DNA of 64,000 nucleotides from Halanaerobium kushneri. Its GTDB lineage: Bacteria > Bacillota > Halanaerobiia > Halanaerobiales > Halanaerobiaceae. The stretch spans positions 1 to 64,000 of the forward strand of contig NZ_FTNC01000014.1 of the NCBI RefSeq assembly GCF_900156285.1, in the 5' to 3' direction. Made by a program: the position numbers and the translations under genes. Below are positions 26,962 to 36,197 of the stretch, piece after piece (position 1 is the first letter of the stretch; every line of letters starts with the position of its first letter). The notes beneath the pieces are model-generated. The model saw nothing but the letters and a program-made list of their open reading frames with translations, made no database searches and had not been told where the DNA came from.

Positions 26962-28434
26962 TCAGGATACAGGCTGATTATCAATTACTTCTACTTTTAG
27001 ACCAGCTTCTTTAAATTGAGGCAGTATTTTTTCTTTTGGACCAACAATAACTGTAAAAAGAATCTCCGGATAAAGATCTTCAGCAAAAATTTGCTGAACC
27101 TCCTGGACCTCAAGCCCATTATACTGATTAATAAAATTATTTAAATATTGATCAGAATTGTTATAAAATTCTTTTTGATAGACTAATTCATCTAAAACAT
27201 CTATTTGATGCTGATAGGCTTTGGGAAAGATTGCATTATATAAATTAATATTTTCAAAGAGTTCCTGCTTTTGCAGGGGTTCTTTGCCAGCTTTAATTTT
27301 TTTCATTTCTTCTCTAACTGCTTTCATACCGGCCAGAGCTTTTTGGGGATCCAGACTTAAATTGATAAAATATGCCCCTCCGTAATCATTATAACTCACC
27401 TGAGAGTTGATACCATAAACATATCCTTTGTCACTGCGAAGATTTTCCATCAACCGGCTGTTGAATCTTCCACTTCCAAAAATTTTATTCCCCATTAAAA
27501 ACGGAATTCTTTTTGGATATTTACTGCTGTAAAAATTATATCCCATTTTCATACTGGCCTGAGTAGCATCCTCTTTGTTAACTACAATTATTTTTTGATG
27601 AATTTTAGGATTAACTATAACCTGTTTTTTAGATAATTTTTCAGCATTATTTTTCCAATCAGCAAAATTACTTTTGATTTCTTTTTTTAATTCTTCTAAA
27701 TCGAAATCTCCACTTATAGCAATTGAAATTTTATCGGGCTGAATAGTCTTAGCGTAAAATTTTCTTAGCTCTCTGGAATCAACTTTATTTAAAAAATCTA
27801 AAATCAAATTATAGTTATAATTATAACCATAAGGATGGTTTCCATATAGATTTTTAAAGAAATACATGTTTAATAAGGCAGAATCATTATAGAACTGCTG
27901 TCTGTATAGCTGTTGATATTCTTTAACAGTTCTTGTAAAATGTCGACCATTAAATTGAGGTCTAATTAAAACTTCAGCCAGTAATGTTATTAACTCTTTA
28001 CTTTCAGTACTTAATGAATTACCACTAATAGAAATTCGATCAGATCCTGCCCCCAGATTTAAAGAAAGTGCATTAACTTCTTTAAAAAGAGCAAGTTCAC
28101 TCTCTGGGTAATTTTCGGTAGCCTTAAGCATCAATTCAGTCATTAAGGTAGTTATTCCTGTATTAGCCTCAGTTTCATTAATTTTACCGCTGTCAATATA
28201 TCCTCTGAGCTCAAAGATTGGCAAACTTCTGTCCTGAGCAAGATAAAATTTCATCCCATTATCCAGTTCTAAAAGCTCATAATCGGGAATTTCAAGCTTC
28301 GGTTTCTTGTTTACTGCATCTGCAAGTTCTCTAAAAAAATCCGGACTGAAATTTTCGGTGCCTGCAGTCACATTAAAACTAAAAAATAATAATATAATAA
28401 GGCTGAAGATTAGAATTTTATAATTTCTTCTCAC
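26962..28434 (-). CDS. M16-family protein, probably non-catalytic partner
   Basis: A 490-residue exported protein of the M16 (insulinase/processing-peptidase) fold with a hydrophobic N-terminal signal segment. Where active members have HxxEH, this one reads TTLMTELMLKA, so zinc ligands are missing. The C-terminal half carries the R-Y-type region (SGRFNSRLMENLRSDKGYVYG) found in partner subunits. It starts with a GTG that shares a base with the stop codon of the active M16 gene, so the two are likely a heterodimer in the periplasm. The substrate is unknown. Confidence 0.85.
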   Translation of the reverse strand: MRRNYKILIFSLIILLFFSFNVTAGTENFSPDFFRELADAVNKKPKLEIPDYELLELDNGMKFYLAQDRSLPIFELRGYIDSGKINETEANTGITTLMTELMLKATENYPESELALFKEVNALSLNLGAGSDRISISGNSLSTESKELITLLAEVLIRPQFNGRHFTRTVKEYQQLYRQQFYNDSALLNMYFFKNLYGNHPYGYNYNYNLILDFLNKVDSRELRKFYAKTIQPDKISIAISGDFDLEELKKEIKSNFADWKNNAEKLSKKQVIVNPKIHQKIIVVNKEDATQASMKMGYNFYSSKYPKRIPFLMGNKIFGSGRFNSRLMENLRSDKGYVYGINSQVSYNDYGGAYFINLSLDPQKALAGMKAVREEMKKIKAGKEPLQKQELFENINLYNAIFPKAYQHQIDVLDELVYQKEFYNNSDQYLNNFINQYNGLEVQEVQQIFAEDLYPEILFTVIVGPKEKILPQFKEAGLKVEVIDNQPVS

Positions 28435-29813
28435 TATTGAGCACCACCTTTATTTTCAGGTAAAATATAACCTTTTGTTCTTCGATCAAAACTAAAGTAT
28501 TTCCTGGCAATTTGAATTAATTGATCTCTACTTAAACTATTGATAAAGTCAATTTTTTCTTCTATAAGTTCTGCTTTATTAAATCTAAGTTTATTAAGTG
28601 CATAAGTGGAAGCAGCTGAGTTAAGATTTTTTTGAGAAAAAATCAGAGACTTCTGATACTGCTTTTTGACCATTTTGAACTCCTGAGTAGTTATTCCTTC
28701 AGCAAAGATCTTCCTCAGCTCCCTATCAAATGCCTGCTGTGCCTGTTCAACTAAATTTGTGTTGGAAGGGATAAAATATATTAAAGCAAAAGAATCTGTT
28801 CTAAGAGGATAAAGAAACGCTCCACTATCTAAAATTATACCGGCTTCCTTCTGCAACTTTTCCTTCAGGCGGGAACTCTGATTATTAGCAAGAATATCAA
28901 GAAAAATCTCTAAAGCAGTTATATCCAGATTATCTGCTGGCGGAATTTTGTAAAGCTGAAGAGCATAAGGAATATTGGTATTTAATTCAACAGTTTTTGT
29001 CTTCTCCTTAGATTGTTCTGGCAGCTTAAATTCCTTTCTCTCGATATTTGAGGCAGTATAATCAGCATAATATTTTTTAGCAAAACTTTTTACTTTTTCA
29101 GCCTCTACATCACCACTGACAACAACTAACGCATTGTTTGGTGAGTAATAACGCTGATAATAATTTTGCAGTTCCTGGATAGAAATATCGTTAATATCTT
29201 CCATCCACCCAATAACATTATGCTCTAAATAACTATCTTTAAATGCGTGGGCTTTAATTTCTTCAAAGCCTCTTGCAAATATGTTATTCTCAGTACGCAT
29301 TCTTCTCTCCTGCTTAATAACTTCTCGTTCTCTATTAATTTCCTTTTCCTTAAATCTTAAATTATGCATTCGATCTGATTCTAGAGCCATCACAAGTTCC
29401 AGCATAGAAGATGGAACCTCATGATAATAGTAAGTATAATCAAAATTTGTGGCAGCATTTAACTGTCCCCCAACAGAAGAAATCAAATCGTCTATTTCTC
29501 CTTCGGGAAGATTTTCAGTTCCTAAAAACATCAGATGTTCTAAAAAATGAGAAATGCCAGTCTGTCCATTTTTTTCGTCAATTGAACCAACATTATAATA
29601 AATTGAATATCTGAGCAGAGGAATTGAATGATCAGGAAAAATCATAAACTGCAATCCATTATCAAGTTCAAAACTCTGATATTCTGGTGGATCCAATACA
29701 ATATCTTCTGCCCCGGCTGTAAAAGAAAATATTAATATTAGTGATAAAATACACAAAAAATAGATTGATAAAAAATATTTTTGATATAATTTTCGAACTT
29801 TTGTTTTAATCAA
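28434..29813 (-). CDS. M16-family zinc peptidase, active subunit
   Basis: A 459-residue peptidase with a membrane/signal segment (about 16-35). The zinc motif HFLEH lies in GISHFLEHLMFLGTENLPEGE; the third ligand is probably the Glu in the following KEINREREVIKQE segment. The downstream gene encodes an inactive partner. The start is TTG with a GGAGG site nine bases upstream, overlapping the mobA 3' end by eight bases. Such pairs in bacteria resemble mitochondrial processing peptidase; they may degrade or trim small peptides in the periplasm. Confidence 0.88.
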   Translation of the reverse strand: MIKTKVRKLYQKYFLSIYFLCILSLILIFSFTAGAEDIVLDPPEYQSFELDNGLQFMIFPDHSIPLLRYSIYYNVGSIDEKNGQTGISHFLEHLMFLGTENLPEGEIDDLISSVGGQLNAATNFDYTYYYHEVPSSMLELVMALESDRMHNLRFKEKEINREREVIKQERRMRTENNIFARGFEEIKAHAFKDSYLEHNVIGWMEDINDISIQELQNYYQRYYSPNNALVVVSGDVEAEKVKSFAKKYYADYTASNIERKEFKLPEQSKEKTKTVELNTNIPYALQLYKIPPADNLDITALEIFLDILANNQSSRLKEKLQKEAGIILDSGAFLYPLRTDSFALIYFIPSNTNLVEQAQQAFDRELRKIFAEGITTQEFKMVKKQYQKSLIFSQKNLNSAASTYALNKLRFNKAELIEEKIDFINSLSRDQLIQIARKYFSFDRRTKGYILPENKGGAQ

Positions 29814-30423
29814 AACTTTCTGCCTCCTCTTTTAAATAATTAATTGCCTTGCTTTGATCTTCGGGATAATTAAGATTAAAAAATAACTTTTCCAGTTTAA
29901 AATTTCTTTTTAATATTTCTTCTTTAATTATTTTTTTCCTGCTCTTTTGATAAAAAGACTTAATTTTAAGATTGTTTTTAAGTATTTCACTTTTAATATT
30001 TGAGAGCAGCGACCGCTGATATATAGCAGCCAGAGGCTCCAGATATCCATTAAAGCAGGATACAATGATTTCTGCTTCCGGACTTTCGGCTGCCTGTTTA
30101 TGGATAAAATCAAAGTATTTACTGTTTAAAAATGGCATGTCACAGCCACAGACAAAGTTATAACTGCTTTTAGAAAAATAAAGACCGGTATAAATGCCGG
30201 CCAGCGGACCACGATTCTGATAAATATCTTCTCTAATTTCAGCTTCTTTAAGAAAAGAATATTTAACAGGAGATCCTACAATAATAACCCTGTTAAAACT
30301 GGTTTTTAAATTATCATAAATATATTCAATTAATGTCTTTCCAGCAAAGGGTAAAAGAGCTTTATCACTTCCGAAACGACTACTTTCTCCCCCTGCCAGC
30401 AGCACTGCATTTATTTTTGGCAT
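29806..30423 (-). CDS. mobA: molybdenum cofactor guanylyltransferase
   Basis: A 205-residue nucleotidyltransferase with LLAGGESSRFGSDKALLPF at the N-terminus, GPLAGIYTGL and the metal-binding CDMPFL. It transfers GMP to molybdopterin to form the dinucleotide cofactor. The start is set at ATG 30421-30423 behind AAAGGAAG; a TTG six codons upstream is unlikely. It is not in the main cofactor cluster but in the Zn/Cd ATPase-arsR operon, 56 bases after arsR. Confidence 0.85.
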   Translation of the reverse strand: MPKINAVLLAGGESSRFGSDKALLPFAGKTLIEYIYDNLKTSFNRVIIVGSPVKYSFLKEAEIREDIYQNRGPLAGIYTGLYFSKSSYNFVCGCDMPFLNSKYFDFIHKQAAESPEAEIIVSCFNGYLEPLAAIYQRSLLSNIKSEILKNNLKIKSFYQKSRKKIIKEEILKRNFKLEKLFFNLNYPEDQSKAINYLKEEAESFD

Positions 30424-30479
30424 TAAATCTTCCTTTAACAATTTTTAAATAACATTAACTAATAGAATTTATTTCTAGA

Positions 30480-30857
30480 CTAATCTTCAAGTACATGTTC
30501 AAGTCCCTGACCAAAAAGACACATTACATGGTCATCATCAAGTGAATAATAAACTGATCGCCCCTGTTTGCGATATTTAACCAGTTTATTATTCCTCAAA
30601 ACTCTAAGCTGATGAGAAATGGCAGAAGAACTCATATCAAGCAGTTCCGAAAGATCACAGACACAAAGTTCTCTTTCTTTTAAAGCATAAAGAATTTTTA
30701 TTCTAGTTGGATCACCCATTGTCTTAAATAATTCAGCCAGATCATAAACTACTTCATCAGCCAGATTTTTTTCTTTCATAATTTCGACTACTTTATTATC
30801 TGGATTAAAAACCTCACAAATATCACACATTGCTTTTTCTTTTAGTTCAGCTGCCAT
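30480..30857 (-). CDS. ArsR/SmtB-family metal sensor, CadC-like
   Basis: A 125-residue winged-helix repressor. The DNA-binding region includes CDLSELLDMSSSAISHQLRVL. Cys65 and Cys67 (ELCVCDLS) form the metal box of CadC-type sensors, and Cys11 and Cys14 (MCDICEV) supply the N-terminal thiolates. This pattern points to Cd/Pb/Zn sensing. The start is ATG 30855-30857 behind GGAG. It lies 87 bases after the P-type ATPase gene and most likely controls the promoter at 33155-33183. Confidence 0.9.
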   Translation of the reverse strand: MAAELKEKAMCDICEVFNPDNKVVEIMKEKNLADEVVYDLAELFKTMGDPTRIKILYALKERELCVCDLSELLDMSSSAISHQLRVLRNNKLVKYRKQGRSVYYSLDDDHVMCLFGQGLEHVLED

Positions 30858-30944
30858 TTTTTTCACTCCATTTCTTAGCTGTTTAAAAATAATAGTATGG
30901 TTTAAATTTAATTACCTTAAATTCATGTTAACTCAAGTCTGTGT

Positions 30945-33095
30945 TTAAATCTCTTCCGTCTTTAAAATTCGCATTACATTAAATACTGCCATTAAAGCAA
31001 CTCCAACATCAGCAAATACTGCTGCCCACATTGAAGCCATACCTAAAACACTTAAAATCATAACTGCAGCTTTAATTGACAGAGCCATAATTATATTCTG
31101 CCAGACCAGTTCCTTAGTTTTTGCAGCAATATTTAGTGCTGAAACAATTTTAGATGGCTCATCAGTCATCAATACCACATCTGCAGCTTCAATTGCAGCA
31201 TCTGAACCCAGTCCACCCATAGCGATTCCTAAATCTGAGCGAGCAAGTACTGGTGCATCATTGATTCCATCTCCAACAAAAGCCAGCTTATTTGAACTAT
31301 GCAGCAACTCTTCCACCTTTTCTACCTTTTGATCAGGTAAAAGCTCAGCATAAAAATTATCAAGTTTCAAACTGGAAGCTACTTTAGCCGCTGTCAGTTG
31401 ATTATCTCCGGTTAACATTGCTAAATTATTAATACCGAGTTCTTTTAGCTCAGAAACAGCTGCTTTAGCATCATCTTTTAACTGATCAGAAATTATGATT
31501 GATGCTAAAAACTCTCCATTTTTAGCAAGATAAACTGCTGTTCCCGTGCTATCTGTTTTTTCATACTCTATATTATTTTTCTGCATAAGTCTTTCGTTTC
31601 CTGCTAAAATTAGATTATTATCCAATTCCGCTTTAATACCGGCACCAGAAATTTCCTGATAATTGTTCGCTGCTGAATGTTTTTTATAATTTTTTGCCGC
31701 TTCAATAATTGATAGAGCAATTGGATGATTGGAAAACTGTTCCACCTCCGCTGCAATTTCCAGAATCTCTTCTCGGCTGTAGTCACTGCAGATATTAACT
31801 TCAGTTACTTTAAAATTACCCTCTGTTAGAGTACCGGTTTTATCAAAGACAATTGTATCCAGTTTATTAAGTGCTTCCAGATAATTCCCTCCTTTGACCA
31901 GTATCCCATTTTTTGAAGCCAGTCCTATCCCACCGAAAAAACCAAGGGGAATTGATACAACCAGAGCACAGGGACAGGAGACCACCAAAAATATTAAAGC
32001 TCTGTAAAACCACTGATCAAATGCAGCACCGGTTAGTAGAGGGGGCAGAATAGCGACTAATGCTGCTGCTAGAACTACCAGTGGAGTATAATAACTGGCA
32101 AATTTGCTGATGAATTTTTCTGTTGACGCTTTTTTTGAACTCGCATTTTCGACCAGCTCAAGTATCTTTTTAACAGTTGAATCTTTATATTCTTTTGTAA
32201 CTTGAATTGTTATTAGTTTATTTAAGTTAATCATACCACTCAAAACAGAATCTCCTTCTGCTACATCTTTCGGCAGAGATTCTCCAGTTAAAGCTGATGT
32301 TTCAAGTGCTGTTTCACCACTTACTATTCTTCCATCAACCGGAATCTTTTCGCCCGCTTTTACAGCAATCAGATCATCAACTTTTAATTTTTCGGGGTCT
32401 ACTTTGATAATCTCATCATCTTTTATTAAATTTGCGTAATCAGGCTGAATATCCATTAAATCCTTAATTGAACGCCGGGAATTATTTACTGCTCTCTCCT
32501 GGAATAATTCTCCTACCATATAAAAGAGCATTACTGCTACTGCTTCTGGATATTCTCTGATCCCAAATGCTCCAATAGTGGCAATAACCATTAAAAAATT
32601 TTCATCGAATATCTGCCCCTGGCCAATATTTAAAACAGCAGCCTTTAAAACAGGATAACCAATTAATAAATATGCTGTTATGTAAGCCGGTAGAGACAGG
32701 CTGTAAAAAATATTTCCCTTAAAAACACTTAAATTAGAAAAAGCAAGAGCAAATAGAAAAAACATGACACCAATAAAAATATTTTTCTTTTGCCAGAGAT
32801 ATGCTCTAAGTGAATTAGCCCTGTCATTATTTTCGTTTTCTTCACCTTTATTTAAAACCTTAACTCCTGGTTCAATTCGATCAGAAATTTGCTGCAGTTC
32901 TGATTTTATTTTTTTAAGTCTTGATTCCTCAGCAGCAACTTTAAGAGTTGAAGTTGCAAAATTCAGTTCGACATTCTCCATTCCTTCCAGTTCTTTTACC
33001 TGGTTTTCAATTTTCATTGCACAGTTAGAGCAATTTAAACCTTCCAGTTCAAATTCTTTTTCTTCTCTTTTTTTCTTTTCAGCTGTCTTCTGCAT
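30945..33095 (-). CDS. P1B-type Zn/Cd/Pb-exporting ATPase
   Basis: A 716-residue heavy-metal ATPase. An N-terminal HMA domain has GLNCSNC (Cys22, Cys25). The membrane part has SCPCALVVS, then DKTGTLTEG (phosphorylated Asp), the SNHPIALSI motif and GDGINDAPVL. The last membrane helices carry Lys in ALSIKAAV and Asp in FADVGVAL, the Zn/Cd type rather than the Cu type. It pumps divalent soft metals out of the cytoplasm. The gene heads an operon with the CadC-like sensor. Naming it cadA or zntA would be a guess within that class. Confidence 0.93.
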   Translation of the reverse strand: MQKTAEKKKREEKEFELEGLNCSNCAMKIENQVKELEGMENVELNFATSTLKVAAEESRLKKIKSELQQISDRIEPGVKVLNKGEENENNDRANSLRAYLWQKKNIFIGVMFFLFALAFSNLSVFKGNIFYSLSLPAYITAYLLIGYPVLKAAVLNIGQGQIFDENFLMVIATIGAFGIREYPEAVAVMLFYMVGELFQERAVNNSRRSIKDLMDIQPDYANLIKDDEIIKVDPEKLKVDDLIAVKAGEKIPVDGRIVSGETALETSALTGESLPKDVAEGDSVLSGMINLNKLITIQVTKEYKDSTVKKILELVENASSKKASTEKFISKFASYYTPLVVLAAALVAILPPLLTGAAFDQWFYRALIFLVVSCPCALVVSIPLGFFGGIGLASKNGILVKGGNYLEALNKLDTIVFDKTGTLTEGNFKVTEVNICSDYSREEILEIAAEVEQFSNHPIALSIIEAAKNYKKHSAANNYQEISGAGIKAELDNNLILAGNERLMQKNNIEYEKTDSTGTAVYLAKNGEFLASIIISDQLKDDAKAAVSELKELGINNLAMLTGDNQLTAAKVASSLKLDNFYAELLPDQKVEKVEELLHSSNKLAFVGDGINDAPVLARSDLGIAMGGLGSDAAIEAADVVLMTDEPSKIVSALNIAAKTKELVWQNIIMALSIKAAVMILSVLGMASMWAAVFADVGVALMAVFNVMRILKTEEI

Positions 33096-33120
33096 AGTTA
33101 CACCTCACCTTTAGTTATTA

Positions 33121-33150
33121 TATATGAACAATTATTCAAATGTTTCATAA
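33121..33150. promoter_or_regulatory. possible ArsR operator
   Basis: TATGAAC, a 12-base spacer and GTTTCATA form an AT-rich dyad between the -10 box and the ATPase start. This matches the placement and base composition of ArsR/SmtB sites. Binding by the CadC-like product downstream is inferred. Confidence 0.5.
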
Positions 33151-33154
33151 ATTA

Positions 33155-33183
33155 ATTATAAATTATTTTTTAATTAGTGTCAA
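33155..33183 (-). promoter_or_regulatory. strong promoter of the metal ATPase operon
   Basis: A perfect TTGACA (33178-33183) and a perfect TATAAT (33155-33160) on the minus strand with a 17-base spacer. Such a consensus promoter is suited to repressor control. Confidence 0.85.
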
Positions 33184-33229
33184 GGTAGATCTTAATAAAT
33201 ATAAATCTCCAAATCGAATTGTTATCTAA

Positions 33230-33267
33230 AAATAATAAAACTCCCCATTAAATAAATAATGAGGAGT
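33230..33267 (-). terminator. terminator after the LysM/M23 gene
   Basis: ACTCC-C-CATTA and TAATG-A-GGAGT (33240-33267) pair with one mismatch around a six-base loop. On the minus strand TTTTATTATT follows. Confidence 0.75.
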
Positions 33268-33290
33268 CAAAATTACATTAATATTAAATT

Positions 33291-34442
33291 CTATCTATTG
33301 ATATAATCTAACGGATTTTCGGGGCGACCATTTACCTGTACTTCAAAATGAAGATGAGGACCAGTTGAGTTACCAGTATTACCAGATCGAGAAATAACTT
33401 CTCCCTTACCAACTGATTCTCCACTTCTTACTAAAAGTTTAGAATTATGAGCATAAAGTGTTCTTAAACCTTTTTGATGCTCAATGATTACAACATATCC
33501 ATAACCGGTTGCCCAGCCACTATAAACAACTCGACCTGAACTAACAGCTCTAATTGGACTACCCATTGGAGCAGCAAAATCTAAACCTTCGTGTACTCTA
33601 CCCCAGCGCGGTCCATAATAAGAGGTAATACGTGTATTAATTGGATACATAAATTTCTGATCCAGACGATCCTGATAGCTGAACTCTGGTTTTGCACCTC
33701 TTAAAATTAATTTTTGATCAATTTTCAAACCAGAAGGATCTTCAAGATTATTATCTCTCATAATTGTTTCAGTTTTAATATTAAATTTACCTGCAATACT
33801 GGCTACACTTTCTCCAGGTGAAACTCGATAAATAATTCCTTTGACAGGTAAGATTTTAAATTCCTGACCCGGTTTTATGCTATTCATATTGCTGATATTA
33901 TTGGCTCCGATTAAAGAATCAATATTTAAACCATGTTCATGAGCTATATCCCAGAGGGTTTCTCCACTTTTAACTTTATGTACTTTTACCTGATCAATTA
34001 ACTGAGGTTCATATCTTTTTTCAAAAGCAGTTTTCTGCTGATCCTGTTTTTTATTTTGAACAGTATTTTTTTCTCTCTGCTCAGTAACTATTTTAGTTTC
34101 TTTTCTCTCATTTTTAAAATTTTGACTGACATTATCAGCGGCCTGATCTAAACTTATAGATTTATCCGACCTGCCTGAATTAGTATTTAAAGACTGACTG
34201 CTATTTATATCAGACTCTTTATCCAATTGTTCTTTAGTTCCAGAAACAGCAGTATTAAATTTCTGCTTACCATTATTTAGAACTCTCATGCTGTTCTGGC
34301 CAGCATTTATCTGACTGGTTCTTCCAATCTGTCTATCTGCTAATCCACTGCGACCACCTACATTCATTGAACTACTGTAAGCAGAAAAAGTAAGTAAAAT
34401 AAATATGATAAAAAAACCGGTCAAGCGCTCTCTTCTTCTCAA
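33291..34442 (-). CDS. LysM-M23 peptidoglycan endopeptidase
   Basis: A 383-residue exported protein. A hydrophobic N-terminal segment is followed by a polar, Gln/Asn/Ser-rich linker (about 25-145). Two LysM domains come next (about 153-198, starting HKVKSGETLWDIA; and about 203-248, starting YRVSPGESVASIA). The M23 zinc peptidase domain (about 270-380) has HEGLDFAAPMG and HLHFEV. It cuts peptide cross-links in the cell wall; LysM domains bind the glycan. The start is set at TTG 34440-34442, six bases after GGTGGAG. It has its own promoter and terminator. Confidence 0.92.
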   Translation of the reverse strand: MRRRERLTGFFIIFILLTFSAYSSSMNVGGRSGLADRQIGRTSQINAGQNSMRVLNNGKQKFNTAVSGTKEQLDKESDINSSQSLNTNSGRSDKSISLDQAADNVSQNFKNERKETKIVTEQREKNTVQNKKQDQQKTAFEKRYEPQLIDQVKVHKVKSGETLWDIAHEHGLNIDSLIGANNISNMNSIKPGQEFKILPVKGIIYRVSPGESVASIAGKFNIKTETIMRDNNLEDPSGLKIDQKLILRGAKPEFSYQDRLDQKFMYPINTRITSYYGPRWGRVHEGLDFAAPMGSPIRAVSSGRVVYSGWATGYGYVVIIEHQKGLRTLYAHNSKLLVRSGESVGKGEVISRSGNTGNSTGPHLHFEVQVNGRPENPLDYINR

Positions 34443-34511
34443 TTTTTTCTCCACCCTTTTGGTTTCTTTTGAAAAAAATCTGTATAAAATAAAATTGTTG
34501 TCTACTTTACT

Positions 34512-34540
34512 ATTATAACAGAAACAAACGGCTATTTAAA
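34512..34540 (-). promoter_or_regulatory. promoter of the LysM/M23 gene
   Basis: TTTAAA (34535-34540) and TATAAT (34512-34517) on the minus strand with 17 bases between, about 70 bases upstream of the start codon. Confidence 0.6.
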
Positions 34541-34575
34541 GGCTTTAATTCTAAAAATGAAATTAAATATCTGCT

Positions 34576-35658
34576 TTAACTAATATTATCCAGAAATACA
34601 TCTAAAAGTAATGGTGAAAATTGTTTACCGCGATTGTTTTTGAGACGTTTAATAGCTTCTTTGTGACTGAGAGCTTTTCTGTATGAACGGTTAGAAGTCA
34701 TAGCATCCCAGGCATCTGCTATTGAAACAATCTGAGAAATTATCGGGATTTCATTTCCCGCCAGCTGATCAGGATAACCACTACCATCCCATTTTTCATG
34801 ATGATAAAGTACATAGCTGGCAATATCTTTTAATTCTGCTGAATCTTTTAAGGTTTGATAGGCCCACTCTGGATGCTTTTTTATCTCAGAGAATTCCTTT
34901 TTAGTGAGAGGAGCTTTTTTGTTTAATATAGAAGCAGGAATTAATGTTTTACCTATATCATGTAAAATACCAGTCCAGTAAGCCTGCTGAATTTGGTTTT
35001 TATTTAAACCTGTCAACTCTGCCAGTTCTCTACTCAACTCAGCAACTTTCTGATTATGCCCTTTTGTGTACTGATCATGAATGGCAAGTAGATTACTTAA
35101 AGATAGTATAATCTCCTGCTTTAATTTTTCCTGTAATCTTTGATACCTTTTTGAAATCAGATATGATGATGCTATTTTTTCCAAAAAAGCACCAATCTTT
35201 ACCGACTGATTACTAAATCCTTTATATTTTTTTGCTGGAATGTATAAAATCGCTGCTCCTAAAAATTGATTATCCAGCTTAAAATTTATAATTAGTTTTT
35301 TATTTAAACGCTGTGATTTAAAAATAATATCTCCAAAATAAAAACTGGAGTAATTTTTCTGAAAGCTAGCTATATCAAAAGATAGCAGTTCCTGTCTATA
35401 TACTTTTTTTAGAAAATATGCTGGATCCTGATAATTAATTACAATTTGTCCATACTCAGCTTCCGGAATCAATTTAAATGCTTCAGTTAAAATTAAATAA
35501 AAAAAATCAATTTCTGTCTCAGCTTCTTGAGTTTTTTCAAATAACTGGAATATACTTTCAATATTTGAATTAAGTTCAGCTTCCTGGAGAAAATAATTCC
35601 TTAAATTAAAACTATTCAGTTCTGTTTCTGCAGATATCTCATTGTAATTATTATACAT
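34576..35658 (-). CDS. HD-GYP domain protein with N-terminal sensory region
   Basis: A 360-residue cytoplasmic protein. Residues 1-185 look like a GAF-type sensory domain without a clear ligand motif. Residues 190-355 are an HD-GYP domain with HDIGKTLIPASIL, HPEWAYQTL and HHEKWDGSGYPD. HD-GYP proteins hydrolyse cyclic di-GMP, so it is a likely second-messenger phosphodiesterase. The start is ATG 35656-35658 behind AAAGGAG; the 19 extra residues of the longer frame have no binding site. A palindrome at 35734-35749 overlaps its -35. Confidence 0.88.
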   Translation of the reverse strand: MYNNYNEISAETELNSFNLRNYFLQEAELNSNIESIFQLFEKTQEAETEIDFFYLILTEAFKLIPEAEYGQIVINYQDPAYFLKKVYRQELLSFDIASFQKNYSSFYFGDIIFKSQRLNKKLIINFKLDNQFLGAAILYIPAKKYKGFSNQSVKIGAFLEKIASSYLISKRYQRLQEKLKQEIILSLSNLLAIHDQYTKGHNQKVAELSRELAELTGLNKNQIQQAYWTGILHDIGKTLIPASILNKKAPLTKKEFSEIKKHPEWAYQTLKDSAELKDIASYVLYHHEKWDGSGYPDQLAGNEIPIISQIVSIADAWDAMTSNRSYRKALSHKEAIKRLKNNRGKQFSPLLLDVFLDNIS

Positions 35659-35719
35659 GCTGGCTCCTTTCGCAATAAACAAACAGTTAAATTTAAGCCA
35701 ATTCTTTAAACTCATCTTA

Positions 35720-35749
35720 ATTATAACATATTTTTACAAATATTTGTAA
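35720..35749 (-). promoter_or_regulatory. HD-GYP promoter with overlapping 16-bp palindrome
   Basis: TATAAT (35720-35725) has a TTACAA -35 (35744-35749) 18 bases away on the minus strand. TTACAAATATTTGTAA (35734-35749) is a perfect palindrome that covers the -35 and part of the spacer, as a repressor site would. Confidence 0.6.
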
Positions 35750-35842
35750 TATTATTCAATTAGAAAATAATAAAGGAATTCTGGAGTTTAAATAGAAATT
35801 ATTATCTAAGGTATGACATCTTAAATACGAAAGGATGATAAA

Positions 35843-36088
35843 ATGTATAATTTGAAATTATATTACTACCCTACCTGTCCTTATTGCAGAAAAGTAACTA
35901 AATTTATTGACAAAAATGATTTAAATGAAGTGGAATTAAAAAATATTAATCAGGATCAAAAAGCAGAATCCGAATTAATAGAAGTTGGAGGCAAGAGACA
36001 GGTTCCCTGTTTATTTATTGATGGTGAGCCTTTATATGAATCTGATGATATTATAAACTGGCTAAAAAGTAATCTCGTTGAAGATTAA
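35843..36088 (+). CDS. glutaredoxin / GST N-terminal-like protein
   Basis: An 81-residue thioredoxin-fold protein with the redox motif CPYC (YPTCPYCRK) and the cis-proline segment QVPCLFIDG. The ending LYESDDIINWL resembles the N-terminal domain of glutathione transferases. It probably reduces disulfides or mixed thiols in the cytoplasm. It is one of few plus-strand genes, preceded by GAAAGGATG and followed by a strong terminator, so it is a single-gene unit. Confidence 0.9.
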   Translation: MYNLKLYYYPTCPYCRKVTKFIDKNDLNEVELKNINQDQKAESELIEVGGKRQVPCLFIDGEPLYESDDIINWLKSNLVED

Positions 36089-36098
36089 ATATTTAGCC

Positions 36099-36126
36099 AA
36101 ACCGCTCCTGGAGGAGCGGTTTTATT
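36099..36126 (+). terminator. terminator after the glutaredoxin gene
   Basis: AAACCGCTCC, loop TGGA and GGAGCGGTTT form a perfect 10-bp stem followed by TATTATTA. Confidence 0.88.
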
Positions 36127-36150
36127 ATTACTTAGATGTGATTTAAACTG

Positions 36151-36179
36151 AAAAAAGGAGCCCAGCTGCTGCTGGCTCC
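36151..36179 (-). terminator. terminator after rpiA
   Basis: GGAGCCCAGC and GCTGGCTCC (36157-36179) pair with one bulged base. On the minus strand six T residues follow. Confidence 0.82.
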
Positions 36180-36197
36180 TCATCAGTTTCAATTTAA

